A stretch of 64,000 bases of DNA from contig JBAJFE010000005.1 of the NCBI GenBank assembly GCA_037903355.1, forward strand, positions 2,852,001-2,916,000, in the 5' to 3' direction. How positions within the stretch are numbered: position 1 is the stretch's first letter; each line of letters begins with the position of its first letter. The position numbers were made by a program, and so were the translations under genes. The stretch is from Trichuris trichiura (lineage: Eukaryota > Nematoda > Enoplea > Trichinellida > Trichuridae). Below are positions 43,148 through 53,167 of this stretch, piece after piece. Below the pieces are notes generated by a model. That model was given only the letters and a program-made list of their open reading frames with translations. It was not told the DNA's origin and ran no database searches.

Positions 43148-43261
43148 TCACTCGGCGCTGCCTATATAACAAAGAACGTGCAAATGGAAACGCTTCGCAT
43201 CGACTGCGTAAAGTAGAAGTACAGTAAACAAAAAGGAGAGAATAAACTTGCGCTTATTCAT
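43148..43261 (-). CDS. Possible small secreted peptide ORF
   Basis: A 37-codon frame beginning MNKRKFILSFLFTVLLLYAV, which has a basic n-region and a strongly hydrophobic core ending in Ala, so it looks like a signal peptide. It is followed by a Lys-Arg dibasic site and 13 residues (FHLHVLCYIGSAE), then a stop. It lies at the end of a longer open frame (to 43504). The length is short enough for chance, and no neuropeptide motif is recognised. Confidence 0.2.
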   Translation of the reverse strand: MNKRKFILSFLFTVLLLYAVDAKRFHLHVLCYIGSAE

Positions 43262-44347
43262 GCAGTCGCGTGACGGATAGCTTAAAGATTTAAAGAAAAA
43301 CCAGCGAATGTCGCTCGGTAGCGTACCGCCATTAAGGGCGACAGCGCGCGGCAAAGCGTTCAAAGCAAAGACGGAAAAAATGGCGTAATTTTGAAAATTC
43401 GAAAAGTTCATTAAAAAGACAACGAACGCGATCGGAAAAACGACACTGTAACGACCAACTGACGTACCAAATACGGAAGTCAAATAAAGTATAAGCAGGT
43501 ACACACTAAACTATGCAATAGTAAAAAATACTCGGAGCCTACCATTGAGCAACTTTGAAGAATAATTTCAAAACAAACGCGTTAAAAATTATTTAAAGTC
43601 TTTTGTTTAGGCAGAAAGGCGTTATTTGAAAGCCGGTGTGCGAAAGCCAGGTGTCCTACAGTAGGCTATGTGAAATGCAAGTAACATTTAAATTCTTCAA
43701 TTCAAGTAGGCACTCCTTTGCCGCGCATTTACTATTTAAATGCATTTTACCGCATTTATTAAATGAGCATTAGTTTATGTAAATTAAAAATAAAGCTTAT
43801 TGCCCGAGACGCGATTCCTGTAGGAAAAAGTTATACAAAAAATGCTAAAAGCAAGTTTTGGTTTCGTGGAAAAAAATTACTCTATGCCAACACATCACAA
43901 TTGTTTACTACAAAGGCGCTGCTGAAGAATCAGCAGTACTTTTTTGACCAAGCGTTTCTTGCCGTAGTTGCAAAATTAAGTCGACGTTTTTTAAAAATAA
44001 CAAGTTTTTACTCATGCGCATTGATTACGCAGTATCAAAACAGCCGGCCAGTGCCCGATCAACAAAATATCGACGCGAGTAGTAGTTCGAACCTGAGGGT
44101 TGTACAGTAAGACTAGCCAAAAAGTTTACTTTTTCCGTCGTAGCATGCAATTCTGGCGGGAAAGAAACTGTCCGCGCTGGTTCACTTGGTCGGAGCGCTT
44201 TAAAGTAAACGTTTCTATTTTAAATTTGGCAAATTTTTAAAATTGCCTTATCGTCGTTCGTTATTCAACCCTATTTTAGATTGTATGAAAGGCGGCTGTA
44301 GCTGTACGCGCGTCCAGGAAGTGCCCTCTTTTAAGAGCATATTTTCG

Positions 44348-44362
44348 TCATTTTACTAACAG
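44348..44362 (+). promoter_or_regulatory. Acceptor-like site directly before SAMD8 start codon
   Basis: The sequence TTTTACTAACAG abuts the ATG. It combines a branch-point-like TACTAAC with an AG and fits either a spliced-leader trans-splice site or the border of a non-coding 5' exon. SAMD8 relatives have only about 10 residues before the SAM domain, so no coding exon is needed upstream. Confidence 0.4.
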
Positions 44363-45940
44363 ATGAAATCGGTAGAAGAGTGGTCTACGGAAGACGTTGC
44401 CGCATGGCTGGTTGACGAAGGTTTCGAGCAGCACGTCGATCTGCTATGCTGGCAACACAAAATAGACGGGCGCGCTTTGCTTGAGTTGAATGAGCAAGAT
44501 TTGCGTTTGCCTCCATTGCAAATGCCCGTACTTGGCGAAATCAAACGTCTCTGGGTTGCTTTGCTGCGTTTAAGGCAGGAAAAAACCGCCGACGCAGCCG
44601 CCTCCTCGGTGCATGAACATTCCACTACTAGGTAATTGCTTGTCCAGCCAAACGATTTTCTATTTTGATATATTCCCATTTTCAGCGTGTTTTCAAATTT
44701 CGAGGAATTCTCAGCCGATCTGTTGATAGCGGAAATCGAATCAGCAGACACAAGAAACAAGAGTATACTCAAAACAATTCTTGCCGGTTTATACTTTGCA
44801 GTTTCCATTCTCATTACCTCTCTTGTTATGGTGATCGTCCATGATCGGTTAGACTTAGGCTGCCTAGTTTCGCGCTTCGCTACGGCTTTACAATTTAGGG
44901 TTCCCGATTCAAAAACCTTCCCGCCATTGCCCGACATCTTCCTTGACAATATACCGCTTATCCCATGGGCGTTCGACGCGTGTGAAATATTGGCATGCTT
45001 TCTTGGAACAATTTGGACTGTGGTTGTTATATTTCACAAGCACAGGTTTTGTTCGTAATAACTTATTTTCGCTCTCGCTTATTTTGTTCTTCTCTTTATT
45101 AGACTAGTATTAATGCGCCGATTTTTTTCTTTGGTTGGAACAGTCTTCATGCTGCGCTGCGTAACCATAATGATAACTTCTCTGTCCGTGCCGGGAGTTC
45201 ACTTGGACTGCCAAGCGGTAAGTTACTGTAATTTGAATTTCAATTGATTTTCAGGTACAATCCTTGTAGCGTCACAGCGACTGGCCGACGAAGTTGTACA
45301 GAGCTTATGAAATTTGGTACGGTCTCGGCTTGTCGTTGTTTAACGTTCGGTCCTGCGGTGATTACATGTTCAGCGGTCACACGACCGTTGTTACAATGTT
45401 CAACCATTTCATAACTGAATGTAAGAGTTGTTGGCTTTGAAAGTAATTTAAAAATTTAAATGGTTTACTGTAGACACTCCGGACAGCTGGAACTACCTGC
45501 ATACAACTTCGTGGGTGTTCAATCTTTTCGCCATTTTCTTCATCCTGGCTGCTCATGAACACTACAGCCTGGATGTGTTTGTCGCATTTTACATTAGTTC
45601 GCGTCTTTTTTTGTACTATCATTCACTTGCCTATCATGCGCAAGCCGTTTCCGCCGGTGACAGTCGTACGAGAATTTGGTTTCCCTTGTTTTGGTTCTTC
45701 GAGTCCGGTGGTCAGGTGGGTCGCGTTCCCAACGAATACGAGTGGCCGCTGCCGTCTATGTCGACTTTGTCCACTTACGTGAACGGTTTAGCGTTTACGC
45801 GGTCCTTCAGGGAAGAATTAACCAAAATGCGATCCATCTATCGAATTCATTTCCACAAAGCCCAGCATTTCTTTTTAGACCGAAGTGGCGGCCGAAGAGT
45901 AGTGACGACGCATCAAGAAGACATATCTAAAAACGAGTAG
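44363..45940 (+). CDS. SAMD8-type sphingomyelin synthase-related protein
   Basis: Encodes a multispanning ER membrane enzyme related to SMSr/SAMD8, which makes small amounts of ceramide phosphoethanolamine and monitors ER ceramide. The N-terminal SAM domain starts [19 protein letters not shown] and includes [17 protein letters not shown], as in SAMD8. Transmembrane segments follow ([36 protein letters not shown]). The signature motifs are [26 protein letters not shown] with [26 protein letters not shown] and [19 protein letters not shown]. The catalytic His-His-Asp triad is complete in the last two. The end [10 protein letters not shown]...VPNEYEWP also matches SAMD8. The SAM domain and the LSVPG motif favour SAMD8 over SMS1/2, although a few SMS1 proteins also have SAM domains. 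Confidence 0.93.
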
Positions 45941-47937
45941 CCTACGGCCATCCCGTGAGCAGATGTTCTTTTGCTACGACCATCTGAACCACTGTTTACA
46001 GTCTTACACATTAATTCGAGCTCGTTTCAATGCTCAACGTACACGTCTGCTTTAACCGATTGACCATAAATGGTCGTTTTGAAGTTTTAATGAGTACGTT
46101 AACGTTTACCCTGTCCACAGCAAGTAAAAATAATTTACTGAAAGACTAGTTTCTGTTGGCTCTTTTTCTTTCGTTTTCATAGTTTCAAAGTGAAGGCGTT
46201 CAAAAGCTCGCATACTGTATGCGCGCTTTTGACGTCACAAGAGTCCGTGAGCTGTATTAATAGATCTGCGGTTAGTCTGTACCTTGCAATGCGCACGTTT
46301 TCGTGAGAGTGGTCGCCGCGGCAGAGTAAACTCATTTGATTTTTAAAAGAACTTGAAAATCTTTAATGCTCACCGCGACAGTTAAAGTTATATTTCTGGC
46401 TCGACGAAATTCTGCTGAAAGAATAAAACGGCCAAGAACAATCGCCAAGCCTAAATAGATATTTTGTTGCCTTAATTTAATGGAACAGTGAATTGGAAGA
46501 AGAAAACCGAACGGCGTTACCTGCGCATCATTAAGCTTTTTGAAATTACAGACTACCAAGTTGTCCTACTTACTGTCAAAAATACAGTGAGCCTTTGTAT
46601 ACGTTAGAGTAGCAAAATTTTGTAACAGGCAAAGCCTTAATCTTTTTCAGCCGAAATCTCATTGCATCCTTTCTTATTTTTTCTTTAAATCAATTGAGTC
46701 CGTGAGCTGCATTCATAAATCTGCGGTTAGTCTGTACCTTGCAATGCGCACGTTTTCGTGAGAGTGGTCGCCGCGGCAGAGTAAACTCATTTGATTTTTA
46801 AAAGAACCTGAAAATCTTTAATGCTCACCGCGACAGTTAAAGTTATATTTCTGGCTCGACGAAATTCTGCTGAAAGAATAAAACGACCAAGAACAATCGC
46901 CAAGCCTAAATAGATATTTTGTTGGCTTAAGTTAATGGAACAGTGAATTGGAAGAAGAAAACCGAACGGCGTTACCTGCGCATCATTAAGCTTTTTGAAA
47001 TTACAGACTACCAAGTTGTCCTACTTACTGTTAAAAATACAGTGTGCCTTCGTATACGTTAGAGTAGCAAAACTTTGTAACAGGCAAAGCGTTAACCTTT
47101 TTCAGCCGAAATCTCATTGCATCCTTTCTCATTTTTTCTTTAAATCAATTGAAATGCCAGAATCAAGATAGCTTTTTATCTTTAGCCTTCCGTAGCTTTC
47201 AACTACGCCTGAGAGGTGTTGCGCTTTTGAAGTAAACAAAAAATACGCAGAAGGTAAGAGCAGCACTTGCTGCATCGCGAATACATAGCAACAACCGTCA
47301 GCGGCTTTCTCCTATTGTTGACAAGTGGCAAAAATCGATAAAAAAAATTTTCGAAACGGTTTCTTGCTTTTAAATACTCATCCTTCCAACTGAGGATTCA
47401 CAGCGCTTTTTTATACGCACTGTGTGTCTCCACAAACTACGCGGACATTGCGGTATACGAGTTGTTTACAGTCGGGCGCTCACAATTAAAATCGGCTTGC
47501 TGATAGCGCACGTTGCTGTCCCTCATTGGAATATTAATTTTTTCATGCACAGTGATGGAAAAAACAGAATCCGTTTTTGTTATGCAAATTTGTTTATCTG
47601 AAATTATGTTTATTACTAAACGTACGGTAGTCCCAAATTGAGAGCCTACTGCTCAGCGTTACGTTATGCACTTTTTTTATCGTATCGTTAATTATTAGCT
47701 TTTCCCTGTTGGCTTCAATTAAAATATTACAGTACAACATGTTGATGCGTAGGTTTTAACTATTCTCATGGAACTACTGTAGTTTTTCCCGGTCCGAACT
47801 GGCTGTTGCACTGTAAGTCTTTTATTAACGAAGACTTTAAATCATTACGTGCACATGTTGGATTGCGACCACGTTACGCGATTGTTGCTATTCGTAATTT
47901 TTAGTCGTTCCTTGTTGTTAGATGATGGCTTTCTGTC
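45941..47937. other. Intergenic stretch with tandem duplication
   Basis: 2 kb between SAMD8 and the next gene. Its main content is the 46241-47150 duplication. The rest (47.15-47.93 kb) is AT-rich, with several TACTGTA words and one ATGCAAAT octamer, and contains no recognised exon. Confidence 0.6.
46241..47150. repeat. Exact tandem duplication of a 455-bp unit
   Basis: Copy 1 is 46241-46695 and copy 2 is 46696-47150, directly joined with no spacer and no length difference. By eye they differ at about 15 positions (about 97% identity). Both copies keep a 75-codon minus-strand frame (46332-46559 and 46787-47014) that starts MVVCNFKKLNDAQ and ends LLKIK; the two products differ at two residues. 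No terminal inverted repeats or transposase were seen. It looks like a recent segmental tandem duplication rather than a transposon. Confidence 0.92.
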
Positions 47938-48981
47938 ATGGGTGAACCTGTTGTCAAAGATGAACCGTCGACTTCTCAGGAAGACGAAGAAGACAATATA
48001 GGTAAAATGTTTGCGCAGTTAACCTCTTACGCATGTTGCCAACGTGACCTGTCAACTTTATGCTGTTCATAAATTTGTTTTTGATTTAGCAGTTCGTAGT
48101 AAGCGGCTAAAGAGAGCAACAGCGCGACTGAACTATAGGGCACTGGAAGCTTTCAGTACAAGCGAAGAATCGGAGGATGATAGCTACGAACCTGGTTCGT
48201 TATGAGTAGTAGTTGCCATGGCGGTAATGCGCTTATCTTGCTTGCTCTCATAGACACCGATGCACGCAGTGATAGCAGTTCAAACGACGAATGTGTATCA
48301 GGTGAATATTTTTGAGCAGAGCAGCCATCTTTTCTAATATGCAGAATATTTATAGATGACGGTGATAGTCAAAAGGCTTCAGCGAAGTCAGTAGAGGAAT
48401 TTAAGTCTTTTCCTTTGGGACGTTCATTCACCCTGTTGTTCCAGTCGTAGTGACGGCTTGGGAGATCTGCTACTGGAGTATCAAGAAGCCTACAAAGTGG
48501 CCGTATGTGGCGTTCCATCATCTTCCGCTGACCACCCATCCAAACGGGCAAAGATGTCGCCAAAAGTGGTACCTACACTGTCGCCGGATTATTACCAACA
48601 TTTTACCGACAAACTGCAAAGCATAAATGAACTTAACCAGTCCATTTCTACCACTGAAAAACTGACAAAAGAAAGAAGACTTGCTATACAGGTAAGCTGC
48701 TTGTAGTTGCGTCCGCCTTGACAAGACAGTTTATTCAGTTTCTAAAGCATCGTGCCGACAGTGATCACGTTGGCAGTGCCCTAAAAGAACTTCACGAAAT
48801 TGGGTCCCTTTTAAAAAGCTTTGGCGTAACGAACGTTCACACGTCCCACGATTATCTTAAAGATATGCAGGATCGAGTGAACAAAATGCGAAATGAAGAT
48901 CAGTTAACTAATTCAGTTCAGCTAGATCAGTTGGACGGCGAAAATTCGGAAGAAGCAGATTCCCCGGAACGAAGCGATTGA
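47938..48981 (+). CDS. Unknown acidic/basic protein, possibly nuclear, with helical C-terminal domain
   Basis: Six or so short exons read in phase. The N-terminus starts MGEPVVKDEPSTSQEDEED, followed by a basic patch (VRSKRLKRATARLNYR) that fits a nuclear localisation signal, then Ser/Asp-rich segments (STSEESEDDSYEP; DARSDSSSNDEC). After an exon join at 48445 comes DGLGDLLLEYQEAYKVAV, a Pro/Ser linker and a helical C-terminal region (KLQSINELNQSISTTEKL; ADSDHVGSALKELHEIG; HDYLKDMQDRVNKM), ending in an acidic tail SEEADSPERSD. I do not recognise the family. The C-terminal helices loosely recall the integrase-binding (LEDGF/HRP-2) or TFIIS N-terminal fold in spacing (D-H/V-x3-AL-x-EL-x-x-L), but this is a guess. 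The join using donor GTCAGT at 48387 is the least certain. Confidence 0.6.
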
Positions 48982-49347
48982 ATTTGTGACGTGCCGCGGA
49001 AGGAAAAGCAAGATTAAGTAAAGTATGCGCAAGTACTTTATTTGAATTTGAATTACTGTATCTGTTTTAACAGTGTTCAGGTACTATTCTGGAAGCAAAA
49101 GCACCGTGTCCGTTTGAAGAGGATGTCGTTTGCTGATTTTGAATTTTCTTCGCTTTGTTTTAAGCAGTCGGCGTTAGAGGTACGTCGCGTATTGTTTTAT
49201 AAAGTCTCGAATGCTCACAAGCGTTTTTTTAAAATGTGAAGTTAGTCTATTGCCGCGTAGCTCATTTAAACGAAAGCATTGCGTCTGTCGCCGCCGTGCA
49301 GGTTGTTTTCGCAATGTTACAGTAAGGCTAAGCTTTATGTTAAAAAC
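48982..49347. other. Convergent spacer before OSM-3
   Basis: 366 bp of 3' flanking sequence for two convergent genes. Nothing else is recognised. Short plus-strand frames here are shadows of the proposed OSM-3 tail exon or chance. Confidence 0.5.
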
Positions 49348-52165
49348 CTACGAATTTGGAGATGGCCGATTTGAAAAGTTTGCACCAAGCAAGCATGGTT
49401 TTCGCTTTGTCAATTGTGAACCGCCGGCGTACAGGTCATCCGTGTAAAGCACACCGTTTTGAAGATGCTGCCACGTAGTAGAGTAACCGCGTTCGCCTAA
49501 AATGGTAAACATCCTGCTATGCAAAGTTTTTTTTCAAAAACCAGTGTTACCTGTTGTGCTTGCAACATTTCGCTGCCGAAGAGGTTTGAAGTATGTACCC
49601 GCGATGTTTTCTGCCTCACTTTTGGCGAATATCTTTGGAGAAAGAACTTTCCTACCAAGTTTTGTTGAGCAAAAGAATGGTCATACCTGTCGAAGAATTT
49701 CGTCTCCTGAATCGCTGTCCGAACTATATTCGCCATTCAGAAACATTTGATCTTGCCTACTGGAAGACGCGGATCGTAGGCTGTTTGCTGTAAATGTAAA
49801 CTCGTTGTCATTAATAAAGTCGGCTAAAGCGCAAAAATTACATGATGCCGTTTTGGGAAGCTTTGTTTTCGTTATGATAACTTCCGGTAGGTTCCAATTT
49901 TGGCAGTCGGCATCCCAAACGGCAGCTCGTTGCACTCCTTCCAGGTCGGCGTAGTTGCAATCACGCGGGATACATGGCTTTACTCTGTCAAGCAGTTGAC
50001 TTAGTAGTTTGAGCTGTTGATTCTGTTTACGTATGGTGTCCAAGTAGTCTTGGCGTTCACGTTCGAATTCTCCGTACAAATCTTGCACGTCCTTTTCCAA
50101 AGCTTTGTTTCTGCGTTTTTCCATCTCCAACTTGCCTTGAACGTTTTGCAGCGTATGGTTGACGTCCTTGTACGCATCCATCATTTGCTCCTCTTGAAGT
50201 TGCCGACTTCTTTCCATTTCTGATAGAGGATGAGTTAGTGAACATTCAAATATTCGCATAAGCTTACCTCTCATCTGCCGTCGTCGACGTTCCGCGTCTC
50301 TCTTTTTTTGTTTTCTTTTTTCCACCAAAGCTTTGTTGCTAAGTTGTTCGCCGCCTATTATTTGCTCTTCGAGCATTTTCAACCTGATCGACCTCGCGAG
50401 TAAGTTGCGAACGTAAAGTTTGAATTTACAAACCGTTCAATCGCCTGTTCAGTGTTCATACCGGTCTGAGCGGCAAAGTTGGAAGCCAAACCGGCTTCTA
50501 GAAAAAGTCAGTTTTGCCGGTAAGTTTAAAAAACGAATTATCGTTAACCGTTGTTCTCGGCTCGTCCGATCGCGCGGTCGTAACTGTCGCGCAGTCTGCT
50601 CAACTCCTTTTCCAAACGACTCTTCGTAATTTGCTCCATTCTAAATTGTTCTTCAATGGCGGCCATTTTGCGTTCGTAGTCCTAATTTGAAAATTTGAAT
50701 TCATACTGTACAAGTAAGTTGATTTACAGGTACCATGCGAAGTTGCTTTTTTTCTAATTCGTGCCGAGAATCGTCGCTCGGAATTGACGGCGTTTGCGCT
50801 TGCGTCGCCTGCTGTACGTTGCGTAGCAAACCTTTAAGCCTTTCAATTTCTTGCTGGTACTGCCGTAAAAGGGCATCTTTTGGATCTTCGTTGATTCTCG
50901 GTCTGTTGCGAATGTTCTTGGCTCGGTTGGCGTACCGCAATGTGCTTAGCGATTCTTCGTAATTGTAATCGGCCGGTGACAAGCAAGCAATCATAATTGT
51001 TTTCGTGTTTCCACCCAACGAATCCTTGAATGCATGAGAATCCAAATTCCGTATGCTCAAGGCAACGTACTTGCAAGAGCCGCGTCAACTTCGAGTCTCT
51101 GTAGGGAATATGGGTAGATTTGCCATCCACCAGGGCGGATATAACGTTTCCAAGGGCGGAAAGAGACAAATTAATCTTGGTTGCTTCCTTTAGCCGGTCT
51201 CCAACCGCTCCTGAAATAGTTTAAGGTAAGACTTATTTTGCACTTCTCTTTTGTGCCTTGTTTACTAGTTTTAGACTGCCTCTCGCTGCCGGCTAAGTCG
51301 ACTAAGTGAAGTTTTGCGGTTTTTATGTGTTCTCGCCCGTGATGCACTTCGAACATTTCCAAATGAAGGGTAAATATGCTGTGCGAGCGGGAAGAATCCG
51401 TATTCATCAGCGTAGCAGCGGTAGCTCGGTTTCGCATGCCTTTTTGAAGCAATTTTTCGCATTCATTAACGTTATGCACGGGATGCATGGAAAGGCCGGC
51501 CACGTAGACTCCTCTTTCTTGATGTTCTTTGATTTCCAGCTTTTGCTTAGTGTCTCTGCCCAAAAGATCGCGAACGTCCTCGATGTAAATCTAGAAAAGG
51601 CGGCAAGGCAACTGAACTGACAGGGTGATCGCAGAGACGAGGAATCAATAACGGAATTTCCAGAACAGTTGACTGGTTTTCATGTTTACCTCGAGATAGG
51701 AAGCGCAGATAAGAAATTTGACATTTTCCGTAGTAGATATGGCTTCAAAAATATGTTCGAAGGTTCTTGGTACAATTCCCTTTTGAACCGGCCAATTGTC
51801 CGGTCCTTGCATGGTAAAAGACTTGCCGGAGCCTGTTTGACCATAAGCGAACACGGTGCCATTGTAGCCTTCCAAAACGGACTGAATGTTGTCTTTTTTA
51901 AAGACTGTATTTTGTCATTTTTGCAAGTTACCTCAACTAGCGAATAGACGACGTCATTGTACAGCAATTCAGTTGTGGCCTCCTTGTCGAAAACAGCATC
52001 AAAAGTAAAAACTTTCGGCTCCGCTGTCCTGTCAGCCGGATTGGCTATTGTACACTGGCAACAAGAAGGGTCCGTATCCAAAACGTAAGTACATCCCATT
52101 GACATTTCTTGTTCATTCAACGGCCTGGAACGAACGACAACGCGAACGCATTCCGAAGTTGGCAT
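49348..52165 (-). CDS. osm-3: Kinesin-2 motor OSM-3/KIF17 type
   Basis: Encodes a homodimeric kinesin-2 that drives anterograde intraflagellar transport along ciliary axonemes. The N-terminal motor starts [20 protein letters not shown]. It has the P-loop [13 protein letters not shown] (Ser instead of the usual Thr), [13 protein letters not shown], switch [14 protein letters not shown], switch [15 protein letters not shown] and [20 protein letters not shown]. The neck reads [20 protein letters not shown], nearly as in OSM-3. A coiled-coil stalk ([35 protein letters not shown]) precedes the KIF17-type tail [11 protein letters not shown] and [12 protein letters not shown]. The frame reaches a stop at 49681, but that stop follows a CAG|GTATGA donor-like site. 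Two further exons join in phase (one containing [16 protein letters not shown], the next [18 protein letters not shown]) and extend the tail to a stop at 49348-49350. The longer end is adopted with moderate confidence. KIF17 orthology is firm from motor plus tail. Confidence 0.93.
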
Positions 52166-53167
52166 ATCGTAGTGTTTTCCACCAATTCACCGGTAATGGT
52201 AAGTTTGCACCGTTATTTCACCGGCTAAGCAGCTCCATGTCGAGCGGTTTACAGCTTTGACCAGCCACGCCTACGAGCCAACAAGCGACAGCGTTGTCAT
52301 GGTAACAGCCATTACGTTTCTCTTTTGTTGTATTGACTAGCCGCGAGCTTCCAGCGTAAGTTAATTCTTTTTGTTATATGAATGAGCTTTTTTCTCCGAC
52401 GTACGTTCGTTGCTGCACATTGATTTCACAGTACGATTGATTGAGGGGGTTTAACAATCGAACGAGACTACGTCATCAACAGCCAGCTAGCAAACACGCC
52501 GAAGTAAGTCTATCTCAAATAATTTAGAAATAAAAAAATGAAAAGCGTCTAATTGCACTTCGCTACTTGTTATTGGGAGCTGTAGCGGCTGGAAAACCGC
52601 TTAGCCTCAACGTGCAGTCGGTGGTACTGTAATTTACGCAGATTGTTAAACACTGCTATCCTGCAAATCATATTCGTGTTCAAATTTTCTCGCTGTTGGT
52701 CATACTGTAGGACGGTAATTAAGGAATATTTGGAAAAAAACCCATCTTAGGCGTTTGTCCGCCCACGCACAGCCAGCTGCTTGAAGTAAGCGACGAAGAC
52801 TTCAACGTTGTTTCCCGGAGCGTTTGGTACTTCGCGAAACCGTGTTCTCTTTCAGCTTTACGCCAACTATTTTGAATTACTGTATTTTTTAAAAATGTGA
52901 ATGCAGGTTCGAACGTCAGATTAATCGCCTGTTCGTTTCAAATGTTTCCTCCAACCGGCGATGGGGATGCCTTAGGCCATTGCGACTTTGTTTGTGTCAA
53001 CCGGTTGAAGTGAAATCTTGAACAGTGACGATACAATTCCTGTTTTCCGCGCTGAGCGTGGGCTGTCCCAACTAGGCGTCCCACTTTTGCCTCGAAGATG
53101 TTTTCGTCTCCTTCGCCGACGGAGTGGCTTACTTGCAGCAGCGAACAATCCTACTTTACCGTACGCT
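52166..53167. other. Divergent spacer between OSM-3 and EB-module gene
   Basis: 1.0 kb with both promoters. In nematodes osm-3 is usually driven by an RFX X-box. I saw no convincing GTTRCC-type palindrome, though GTTGTCATGGTAACAG at 52292-52307 has the right inverted GTTG-CATGGTAAC layout and lies about 130 bp upstream of the OSM-3 start. No exons are recognised. Confidence 0.45.
52292..52307. promoter_or_regulatory. X-box-like motif upstream of OSM-3
   Basis: GTTGTCATGGTAACAG matches the RFX/DAF-19 X-box pattern (GTNNCCATGGNAAC-like) at most positions. It lies 127-142 bp upstream of the OSM-3 start codon, in the range known for ciliary genes. Family knowledge: X-boxes drive intraflagellar transport genes. 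Inference: this site controls osm-3 here. The left half (GTTGTC) deviates from the ideal GTTGCC by one base. Confidence 0.6.

Larger units (their letters stand above)
42651..44362. other. Rap1-SAMD8 divergent spacer
   Basis: 1.7 kb that should contain both promoters. No known exon is seen. It contains a minus-strand frame at 43148-43504 whose last 37 codons start at an internal ATG with a signal-peptide profile, and an unrecognised 115-codon plus-strand frame at 43763-44110. Confidence 0.5.

Noticed and set aside
46241..47150. Interpretation of the duplicated unit as a transposon
   Set aside because: There are no terminal inverted repeats, no transposase and no target-site duplication. The copies are directly fused with exact unit length.
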